Shown here piece after piece: positions 17,301 to 21,929 of a stretch of DNA of 21,929 nt. Under the pieces are notes generated by a model. That model worked only from the letters and a program-made list of their open reading frames with translations, did not search any database and was not told the DNA's origin. Numbering within the stretch: the stretch's first letter is position 1; each line of letters opens with the position of its first letter. The translations under genes were made by a program, and so were the position numbers. Source of the stretch: Beroe ovata (lineage: Eukaryota; Ctenophora; Nuda; Beroida; Beroidae); contig CAMPET010000286.1 of the NCBI GenBank assembly GCA_946803715.1, positions 59,833 through 81,761 on the forward strand, given 5' to 3'.

Positions 17301-19220
17301 CACTCAGCTACTTCAAGATAATAGCTCTGGTGCTAATGGGACCATTCACGAACATAATGGTTTTCTCAATACTGGTTACCATAGCAGCGCTGTCATACCG
17401 TATTGCAGCATACTTCCCCAACATCGCATCTCAGTTCATTTCTGCTTTCGGGGTCATGACATTCTTCGATTGGCTTATAGTCTTGATAACCGACTGTGCG
17501 GCTGGTAGATATGAGAAATCTGTGGAAGTTGGGATGGAGGGAATGGTGGGTGATGCGTTTAAATTGTACGAAGTATTCGAGAGAAAGGAAAATAACGGAC
17601 TGATCGGCGCGTTCCTGACAATATTCATTTATCTCTTCCTCTCGTTCCTGAGTGGTGTCATATTCTACATGTACTACCTGAGGATACATCTGAATGGGCG
17701 GTTACTGGACGTGTTTGTCAGACTCACTGGGAAAGACGAACACTTCTTCGTTCCACATGATGTCGAGGTGATTGGAGTTGCGGCGCGCGCGCGAGCAATT
17801 TGAGAATTGCACGTGCAAATTCGTACATTCGTCCCGACACAAAACTACCATTGCTCCGTTTATATCGATTTGAATGGATTCTAATCGAAATTATTTTACT
17901 TTACAGATAAGTCATGCAGAGTTGGACTTCATAGTAACTAAAGCGGAGCAGTGGAGGGGAGAGGAAGGAGAGAGGAGGAAAACTGCTGTCTACGACTACA
18001 TTTGGGAGGAGGAGGAGGTTAGTTTTTGTTATCGTAATTGTTCATGGGAATGACTTCCGAGATAGGCTTCCCACTGATCTTCTATTCCCAATTTTCGATC
18101 GAATTTTATTGAAATAGTTACATCCTAATAAGAGTTGCCATGGCTGCACTTACTATCGTAGATTCTTTTATCATTTACCTACATTCCGTTACCTACATTT
18201 ACCTACATTCCGTTTCATCATGAACACATACCAGAAGCCATCCACTCTTGTTGTCAGTGACGGTTACAAGACCGAGTACATGGGGTCTTATGAGGGGTGT
18301 ACACAGGGCGATGTTGCTGCAATGGCCTTCTATGCACTGGGAGTCCGGCCATTGATCTCCGAGTTATCCTCAGCGGTAGACTCCTCGGCCTGCAAACAGA
18401 TATGGTATGCTGATGACTCTACGGCAACTGGGCAGCTGGCTGAGATCAAAAAATGGTGGGATTTTCTTTGCCAAAGGGGCCCCGCGTATGGATACAACCC
18501 GAAACCTTCCAAGACGGTCCTCATTGTGAAAGAAGATTGCGTTCAGACAGCAAAGAAGATGTTCGAAGGATGTGGGATTACTATCACTAGTGAGGGTGAG
18601 CGTCATCTTGGAGCAGTCGTAGGAACAGAGGCGTTCAAGAAGAGTTATGTGACGGACAAGGTGGCCAAATGGGTGAAAGATGTAGAAGAACTGTCGGAAA
18701 TAGGGAAAGNCTTCTGAAAGAGGCAGATTTTGCCTTTTTCAAGTGTACGATTGCATTATGAAAGTAAACAACTTTTTAAAATAACACTTCACAATAAAAA
18801 CATTAACAACTTAAATCAGGTCTTCGGCGAGTCAGGTTATCTCGGTTTAGACGAGGCAGTGAAATCACAACTCAAGGATAAATTCGATGACATGGAGGTC
18901 AGTTTGTGCTTTAGTCCATGAGAAATATCTTCTATAATTGTATCACTGTTCCTATGGATCAACCATAATTGGATCAACCATAATTGGATCATCCATAACT
19001 GAATCAATCCAACAGATTTACATCGTTTCCCTCCTCTCTCTAGGTCCAAGTGAACACGACCATTAACCGGGCGACCACTGCTCGGATACAGAGTTCAGGT
19101 CGACCCCTGTACTGGTCACGTGATCGGGCTTCACGCGTGAGTACGAGGTCACGTGACAGATCACGTGCTAGCATGCGGTCCAGTGTCAGATCCTACTCTT
19201 CTGCCGACAAGAGGAGGTGA
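6468..19220 (+). CDS. Long multi-exon gene: helical/charged N-half, C2-like region, multi-pass membrane C-half (about 1,100 aa)
   Basis: Exons by phase: 6468-6770, 6855-6975, 7081-7187, 7293-7436, 7536-7697, 7845-7955, about 8057-8321, 15093-15256, 15383-15537, 15691-15916, 16180-16455, 16584-16867, 16998-17169, 17261-17767, 17907-18017, 18820-18897 and 19044-19220 (stop TGA). All listed junctions keep frame except 7955 to about 8057, which I could not resolve. I do not recognise the family by name. The predicted protein has a Ser/Pro-rich N-terminus, a highly charged helical segment, a C2-like region, an acidic linker, four or five membrane helices and an RS-rich tail. The start ATG at 6468 is tentative, because an AG acceptor at 6447-6448 would allow an upstream exon. 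A variant AATATA at 19288 may be the poly(A) signal. The intron 8322-15092 contains two other genes. Confidence 0.75.
8840..9562 (+). CDS. Secreted/GPI-type two-Ig-domain protein, single exon
   Basis: 240 codons in one exon. ATG at 8840 follows AAACC. An N-terminal hydrophobic signal peptide ([15 protein letters not shown]) precedes two Ig-like domains. Domain 1 has Cys in VTCTL, Trp in VTWERV and Cys in YKCTF. Domain 2 has LSCVI, VTWEGE and FTCTL. Sequons NVT, NAT, NLT and NFT suggest N-glycosylation. The C-terminus is a short hydrophobic stretch ([17 protein letters not shown]) with no cytosolic tail, preceded by a Gly/Ala-containing segment; this suggests a GPI-attachment signal. A cell-surface adhesion or recognition role is inferred from architecture only. 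It may be a member of a local Ig family, but no second copy is in this window. Confidence 0.85.
   Translation: MIACLLPLSAALLIVVESETTLTTGRPAITQMLTDVAVTCTLTDVSAADSVSVTWERVSDGEELDSQTGFTVTTTTLDDTMTSVLAISGEENSKDENYKCTFTTTAADSSTTDYEGTCLVFLFLVTPHDAINVTQGDNATLSCVITDIVKNLTVTWEGEGGKEVVSEGTVDQGSNQDGTQTSTLTLENVAESANFTCTLYPYDDEPYSTMVKLVVNGAQGLEHATFTLCLLYALLYCANI
9563..10500. other. Intronic/intergenic stretch without a supported gene
   Basis: After the Ig gene 3' UTR the DNA is AT-rich, with no clear exon on the + strand. On the minus strand, 9947 to 9810 is an open frame of 46 codons with residues such as [20 protein letters not shown]. It has no start codon and is bounded by stops, so I list it as an unassigned possible exon remnant, not a gene. 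Confidence 0.4.
9687..9692 (+). promoter_or_regulatory. Polyadenylation signal AATAAA of the Ig gene
   Basis: A canonical AATAAA 125 nt after the stop codon in AT-rich DNA. It supports the Ig gene as an independent transcription unit that ends inside the host intron. Confidence 0.5.
10501..11514. repeat. Tandem duplication, copy 1 (about 1.0 kb)
   Basis: Copy 1 starts TAGAATAGCTGGCACTCAGA and ends with AGAAATCGATAAGTGCC. It matches 11532-12555 over its whole length with scattered substitutions and small indels (for example an extra ATATATCAGACATCT-type segment here). No terminal inverted repeats or long ORF support an autonomous transposon. Internal short repeats include a GGGGCAATATGGGAGT-type unit and GGTACCGGTC units. 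Confidence 0.92.
11532..12555. repeat. Tandem duplication, copy 2 (about 1.0 kb)
   Basis: Second direct copy of the preceding segment. It has three GGTACCxGTCAAAATT-type units where copy 1 has two, and lacks part of the AT-rich stretch seen near 10660. The copies are separated by 17 bp that begin with an N at 11515, so an assembly-made duplication is possible. Confidence 0.92.
13080..13268 (+). promoter_or_regulatory. CCAAT- and E-box-rich upstream region of the SIX gene
   Basis: About 450-640 bp before the SIX start codon there are CCAAT at 13080 and 13236, ATTGG (inverted CCAAT) at 13130, and CACGTG E-boxes at 13104, 13229 and 13263. The middle E-box lies in the 12-bp palindrome GGTCACGTGACC. 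This density of NF-Y and bHLH-type sites suggests a proximal promoter, but binding is inferred. Confidence 0.5.
13411..13488. repeat. Short tandem repeat TATCATTCCCATT
   Basis: About five imperfect copies of a unit of 12-18 nt containing ATCATTCCCATT, with or without an ATACT insert, in the 300 bp before the SIX gene. Confidence 0.8.
13722..14573 (+). CDS. SIX1/2: SIX1/2-class homeobox transcription factor, single exon
   Basis: 283 codons in one exon, close to the size of vertebrate SIX1 and SIX2. The SIX domain spans about residues 33-147, with [40 protein letters not shown] and [12 protein letters not shown]. The homeodomain follows at about 148-207, with CFKEKSR at its start, [14 protein letters not shown], and recognition helix [13 protein letters not shown]. 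The SIX domain binds Eya-type coactivators; the homeodomain binds DNA in the nucleus (family knowledge). The C-terminal tail is Ser/Thr/Pro-rich and unrelated to the vertebrate tails as far as I can see. The start was chosen at the ATG before NYSLKSEP, the first in frame with the SIX domain. It is nested in the intron of the long gene. I see no canonical AATAAA in the 500 nt after the stop. Confidence 0.97.
   Translation: MNYSLKSEPSPPAMECTISTTTFPEPADSFPNFTVDQVASVCDSLETNGDIDRLSRFLWSLPLNRMEEFNKNERILRSRAVVSFHRQEYRELYSIIENWRFTRDSHEKLQVLWNEAHYNEAEKLRGRALGAVDKYRVRKKFPLPQTIWDGKIQNHCFKEKSRAILKEWYSKNPYPSPHTKRELANTAGLTATQVSNWFKNRRQRDRASKSKGSVLQVTSTTGGTLSSPPCTPHLSPYTASYSADHMSNHVSSTTHGVPSILTHSPYVGAGFLSYNPGLHQETV
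14574..15092. other. SIX 3' region to the host-gene acceptor
   Basis: No coding exon is supported. The stretch holds the SIX 3' UTR, a 27-bp tandem repeat (14977-15067) and the polypyrimidine tract and AG acceptor (15091-15092) of the long host intron. Confidence 0.6.
14977..15067. repeat. 27-bp tandem repeat carrying GACTCATCAC cores
   Basis: The core GACTCATCAC starts at 14977, 15004, 15031 and 15058, an exact 27-bp period. Linkers read TGATTGATGAATGATAA-like. The first core is preceded by T, giving TGACTCA, an AP-1/bZIP consensus; the others read AGACTCA. It lies just before the host-gene acceptor and downstream of the SIX gene. Confidence 0.85.
15093..15916 (+). CDS. C2-like exon block of the long gene (three exons)
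   Basis: Exons 15093-15256, 15383-15537 and 15691-15916 join in frame. The product includes [20 protein letters not shown], then [41 protein letters not shown], and [16 protein letters not shown] with [13 protein letters not shown]. This alternation of beta-strand segments is what a C2 or C2-like beta-sandwich would show; the class is inferred, not matched to a profile. Strong Trp/Gly/Pro conservation-like signatures and clean splice sites make it a real coding block. Confidence 0.78.
16180..16867 (+). CDS. Acidic linker exons of the long gene
   Basis: Exon 16180-16455 encodes an acidic, Gly/Ser-rich, probably disordered linker ([19 protein letters not shown] at its start). Exon 16584-16867 starts with more Asp/Glu and then becomes basic ([20 protein letters not shown]), ending in HERFR just before the first membrane exon. 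A juxtamembrane cytosolic segment is the likely role. Both introns use GTAAGG donors. Confidence 0.75.
16998..18017 (+). CDS. Membrane-spanning exons of the long gene
   Basis: Exons 16998-17169, 17261-17767 and 17907-18017. Hydrophobic helices: [38 protein letters not shown] with [28 protein letters not shown], and [21 protein letters not shown] hydrophilic loop of about 50 residues ([20 protein letters not shown] onward) separates the third and fourth. After the last helix comes [13 protein letters not shown], then a charged tail ending in a run of Glu (WEEEE). Polycystin-like or other channel identity was considered, but no diagnostic motif supports it. Confidence 0.8.
18018..18819 (+). other. 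Host-gene intron carrying a retroelement fragment
   Basis: This intron is larger than its neighbours because it contains a reverse-transcriptase fragment. Exon 18017 ends in phase 0 and exon 18820 starts in phase 0, so removal restores the host frame. Just upstream of the fragment is a short ACCTACATTCCG-type repeat (about 18177-18214). Confidence 0.7.
18220..18769 (+). pseudogene. Retroelement reverse-transcriptase fragment, frameshifted
   Basis: The translation contains a palm-domain YADD box ([11 protein letters not shown]) preceded by [18 protein letters not shown], the pattern of motif B before motif C of reverse transcriptases, and followed by [13 protein letters not shown] and [10 protein letters not shown]. 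The frame breaks at the N at 18710; in another frame [16 protein letters not shown] continues to a stop near 18769. There is no 5' half, endonuclease, integrase or LTR. The retroelement class is not decidable from this fragment. It is a dead insertion, sense-oriented in the host intron. Confidence 0.8.
18820..19220 (+). CDS. C-terminal exons of the long gene, Arg/Ser-rich tail
   Basis: Exons 18820-18897 ([17 protein letters not shown] and on) and 19044-19220. The end of the protein is rich in Arg and Ser ([19 protein letters not shown]), suitable for phosphorylation or for 14-3-3 or membrane contacts. The coding DNA holds repeated TCACGTG blocks. The introns keep phase 0 with exon 18017, skipping the retroelement-bearing intron cleanly. 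Confidence 0.75.
18956..19000. repeat. 15-bp tandem repeat GGATCAACCATAATT
   Basis: Three imperfect units lie in the last intron of the long gene, between exons 18820-18897 and 19044-19220. Confidence 0.8.
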
Positions 19221-19890
19221 AACATGGGAAGTACGGAGACGGGTACAGAGTTCATGTCGCGAGCATGGCGACGCTCTTTATTCTTTGAATATAAAACCCG
19301 GTACAAACACTAATAACTGTCAGAAGTATAAACTGAAAGAAGTATAAAAGGTAGAAATCAAAATTATATTCACAAATTTTCGAAAGACAGTCAGTTTTTT
19401 AAATTTTCACACGTTCTTGACTTATCATCTCGATTCTCGAGAACAGTTTTTAAAACAACAATTCCATGGTTCTTGTCCGTGTCACACTGAAGGTTACTCG
19501 TTGATAAGCCTGAAAAGAAGATGTATATCGGATATGGGCGTGGTTATAAGTATAACGTTTGACTTAATTGTTGATCAAACCGTTACTGACTTGAGTGCAT
19601 GGATCTCATGACTCATCGATTTCGCAGTAATTCTTCCATTGAATGTATTCTGATTGGCAAAATAGGAATGAGACAACGAATTTCTGTTTGGCAACTGAAA
19701 TATGATTGAATACCGTAAACCGGGGTTACTTTGGGCCACTTTTGACCTTTCAGTGTCTGCCACAAATTTTCCTTTAATGGTACCATTGTAAATTTTTTTT
19801 ATTTTTAGTTGCTGATATGTGTACTCAAAGTTTATGCATTAACAATTGTCCTGAGTGACTATACCTGCCTGATTTTGGAGCCAGAAGCAA

Positions 19891-19929
19891 GTGGCCAAAG
19901 TCACCCAGGCTTGGGGTGACTTTGGCCAC
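19891..19929. repeat. Hairpin GTGGCCAAAGTCACCC, 16-nt arms, 7-nt loop
   Basis: GTGGCCAAAGTCACCC (19891-19906) is exactly reverse-complementary to 19914-19929. A related half-copy (GGGGTTACTTTGGGCCACTT) lies at 19722-19741, so 19712-19929 may be one decayed element with repeated ends. Confidence 0.8.
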
Positions 19930-20014
19930 CCCTGCCAAATTCGCCCCAACCATGGCCAATTNTTCAGGAGACTTTAAAGAATGATCGCTCATACCCTGAA
20001 TATGGAAATTGGGA

Positions 20015-20142
20015 AGTGCGACAATTTACCCCCTGACATTTGACCTTACCTTAACCCGAACCATAACAGTAACCCAAGCCCTAACCCTCACCCTAACTGT
20101 AATTGTCGAGGGGGCAACTGTCGGGGGGTCAATTGTCGCACT
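20015..20142. mobile_element. 128-bp MITE-like element with 24-bp TIRs and TAACCC-rich core
   Basis: Left end 20015-20038 (AGTGCGACAATTTACCCCCT...) and right end 20119-20142 are inverted repeats with two mismatches in 24. The core holds degenerate TAACCC/CTAACCCTCACCC runs resembling animal telomere repeat. I see only a weak offset GGAAATTG/GGAAAATTG pair outside, not a clean target-site duplication. Confidence 0.75.
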
Positions 20143-20318
20143 ACGGAAAATTGACATGTGTCTGAGCATTTTTCAGAGTAAAGTTAAACCATATGGCAGT
20201 ATTTCGTGACTAGGGGAATGCATAATGATTGGCATGATTTATGTCACGGAGTGGTTACTGAAAGATGCATGAACCAGCGTTAGTTTTATCTTCGATTATA
20301 GTCTCACTTACTTTCACA

Positions 20319-20383
20319 ATGTACAATGTACATTCTGATTCTTATGTACATATTATAGTACCACGTACTTGTACATTGTACAT
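20319..20383. repeat. Inverted repeat ATGTACAATGTACA
   Basis: ATGTACAATGTACA (20319-20332) and its exact reverse complement TGTACATTGTACAT (20370-20383) flank about 37 nt that contain a further ATGTACAT. It may be a small palindromic element. Confidence 0.7.
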
Positions 20384-20841
20384 CTTCATTGTTCATCACA
20401 TATAATGTATTGTATGTGCATCTCATACACATTAAACACTGTTCTTTGTCTTTGGATACGAATTAAATAGTCTCTGATTTTCTATTATACTAGTCCCTCA
20501 TATCAATCGAATTAGGTGTAATTTAAGTCTTTGATACAGTCTCTTTGTATGTGGCCCAAATACAACGTTCGTTTGAACTCCGAGTTAAATTTCGACAGGT
20601 GACAGTGAGCTTGAACTACTCCTGGAAAATTATTAATACACTAGTGAGGAGTGAACTTTTCAATCCCAGCGAACTAAAGCGGTTTTTATTCAGGCATGTT
20701 TTGGTGGATGTTGGACAAAGAAGTAGAACGAAAAGCAAATTGTGTAGATATTGAATATCTAATTTTCCCCGAAAAATTTAACTTAAATAAAAGGCAAACT
20801 CGTGTTTAATCTTTCTCTCGCGTACCTGTGGACTTCTGTAG

Positions 20842-21607
20842 CCGGTTCCTCATCAGACAGACCGTCGCCCTCCTCCTGAACAGCAACACTGTCAACAGAC
20901 ACTGGACCCCTTACCCCCTCCTCATGATCTGTGTGATTCGTGAGTTGTTAGGAGTTGTTAATGTGAGGGAAGAGGTGTTAGGAGTTGTTAATGTGAGGGA
21001 AGAGTGTTAGGAGTTCTTAATGTGAGGGAAGGGGTGTTAGGAGTTGTTAATGTGAGGGAAGGGGTGTTAGGAGTTGTTAATGTGAGGGAAGGGGTGTTGG
21101 GAGTTGTTAATGTGAGGGAAGAGTGTTGGGGTGAATGGGCGAGGTTTTACTTTTAGTTTTAGCAACAGTGTCAATAGACACTGAGCCCTTGTCAGATTCT
21201 ATCTGGCCTCTGTTTCTCGTGCGCGCGGCCTTCGATGAAGGCGCGCGCGAGAATGGAGAAACAGACTCAGATAAAAGCTGACAACTAAGCCCATTACCCC
21301 CCAAGAGTCTAAGAGAGTGAAGGGGTGGTGTGAGTGGGAGTTGTTAGAGTGAGGTTAACGGAGGGGTGATAGGGAAAGTGTTATCTAGTATCTACACTGT
21401 AATAGCGCGAGGTGTTGGAAAGAGTGAGGTAATGATGGAATTAGGGCTTTCAGTCAGGGTGTTAGGTTGGGTTAAATCTTGTTAGGCTATAAGAGGTGTG
21501 GACTAGAACGACGATAGAATGGAGATCACCTGCAGGAATCTCGTTTGATGGTCCAGGGCCGGGGGTTGGTTCACCGTTCAATGTCTCCGAACTGTCTACT
21601 GTAATGG
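20842..21607 (+). CDS. Two exons of a partial gene running off the right edge
   Basis: Exon 20842-20939 follows a pyrimidine-rich tract and CTGTAG; it encodes RFLIRQTVALLLNSNTVNRH and a hydrophobic PLLMICVI stretch, and ends at GTGAGT in phase 1. Exon 21536-21607 starts after ACCTGCAG in the matching phase and encodes ISFDGPGPGVGSPFNVSELS, ending at GTAAAT in phase 1. Matching phases and splice sites are the only support; I do not recognise the protein. The upstream start exon and the rest of the gene are not visible. The intervening intron is packed with a minisatellite and a MITE. It could be a pseudogene or chance pairing. Confidence 0.42.
20949..21130. repeat. 30-bp minisatellite, about six units
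   Basis: The unit is approximately TTAGGAGTTGTTAATGTGAG followed by GGAAGGGGTG, repeated about six times with small changes. It begins directly at the splice donor of exon 20842-20939 and fills the start of that intron. Confidence 0.9.
21189..21284. mobile_element. 96-bp MITE inserted in a duplicated exon fragment, 8-bp TSD
   Basis: Ends TTGTCAGATTCTATCTG (21189-21205) and CAGATAAAAGCTGACAA (21268-21284) are inverted with two mismatches; the middle is a GCGCGCG-rich hairpin. Flanks CTGAGCCC (21181-21188) and CTAAGCCC (21285-21292) are an 8-bp duplication with one mismatch. Removing the element and one flank makes 21161-21303 align without gaps to 20882-20922, an intact empty-site paralogue. 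An 8-bp TSD is typical of hAT elements (inference). Confidence 0.85.
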
Positions 21608-21879
21608 GTAAATGTGAGGCACACTTGTTTTCTCAGTACTCATACAGCTTAGGGCTAGAGCTAGAAGGATTAGAAATAGAACTTTAGAACTGTTTAGAGG
21701 ATGAGATTTCAGATTTCGGGAAAAACTTTCAAATCTATGTATCACCAATGATAAGAAAAGTGATCACTCAACCAAATCACATTATCTGCGGGGTCAATTA
21801 CCTCGTGACACAGAACTGAGAGATCCGCCACACTTATAGGGAATTAGATCAACCCTCTCGTACTTCTCGTCACTTTCCT
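21608..21879. other. Right-edge intron sequence, no gene seen
   Basis: After the GTAAAT donor at 21608 there is AT-rich sequence without a supportable exon. It presumably belongs to the intron of the partial gene. Confidence 0.4.
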
Positions 21880-21929
21880 GTGTGTGTACTGTGTTTGTGC
21901 GTCTGTGTGTGTGTGTGCGTGTGTGTGTG
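21880..21929. repeat. GT microsatellite at the window end
   Basis: An imperfect (TG)n run, interrupted by TACTG, TTTG and CG changes, continues to the last base. Confidence 0.9.

Larger units (their letters stand above)
19221..20841. other. Intergenic region with inverted-repeat elements
   Basis: AT-rich DNA between the end of the long gene and the first supported exon of the next. It contains the 3' UTR of the long gene, a repeat family with CTTTGGCCAC motifs, a MITE-like element with telomere-like filling, and a TGTACA-rich inverted repeat. An open frame at 20545-20754 is AT-rich with no recognisable domain, and I do not call it a gene. Confidence 0.55.

Noticed and set aside
16998-17767. 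Polycystin/TRP channel identity for the membrane exons
   Set aside because: Helix number and loops do not show the polycystin extracellular domain or a pore motif; the link is only hydrophobicity.
20009-20209. Open frame with repeated Thr-Leu-Thr pattern
   Set aside because: It arises from translating the telomere-like core and inverted ends of a MITE-like element.
20545-20754. 69-codon open frame before the partial right-edge gene
   Set aside because: AT-rich, no splice sites in phase with the exon at 20842, and no recognisable domain.

Overview
The window is eukaryotic and very probably from an early-branching animal, with a sponge as my best guess. The evidence is many short GT..AG introns (about 50-300 nt), an animal SIX-class homeobox gene, an LRRK-type Roc-COR-kinase, a secreted or GPI-type Ig-domain protein, and many small inverted-repeat elements. 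The species assignment is an inference. Isolated single N bases (666, 11515, 18710, 19962) look like assembly joins. All genes I can support are on the + strand.

Layout. Positions 1-99 are an 11-bp tandem repeat. Positions 164-4407 hold the 3' part of an LRRK-like gene: the end of Roc, then COR, kinase and a C-terminal beta-propeller-like domain. It has nine visible exons, and the last one is 2.3 kb. Positions 4408-6448 are AT-rich intergenic DNA with several hairpin/MITE elements, two of which carry perfect 9-bp target-site duplications. Positions 6468-19220 hold one long gene that I rebuilt from about 17 exons by matching splice phase. Its product has a Ser/Pro-rich N-terminus, a charged helical stretch, a C2-like region, an acidic linker, about four or five membrane segments and an Arg/Ser-rich tail. 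I could not assign it to a named family. Positions 20842-21607 hold two exons of a further gene that runs off the right edge.

The main structural point is the 6.8-kb intron 8322-15092 of the long gene. It contains two intronless same-strand genes: a two-Ig-domain, probably GPI-anchored protein (8840-9562) and a SIX1/2-type homeobox transcription factor (13722-14573). Between them lie a roughly 1-kb tandem duplication (10501-12555) and a CCAAT/E-box-rich stretch upstream of the SIX gene. A later intron (18018-18819) contains a decayed reverse-transcriptase fragment.

Functional links. The LRRK-like kinase would be a cytoplasmic GTPase/kinase signalling protein. The long-gene product is a membrane protein with a cytosolic C2-like module. 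The SIX protein is a nuclear DNA-binding regulator. The Ig protein faces the cell exterior. They do not form an operon. The testable link is physical nesting of the SIX and Ig genes in one host intron, which could tie their regulation to it.
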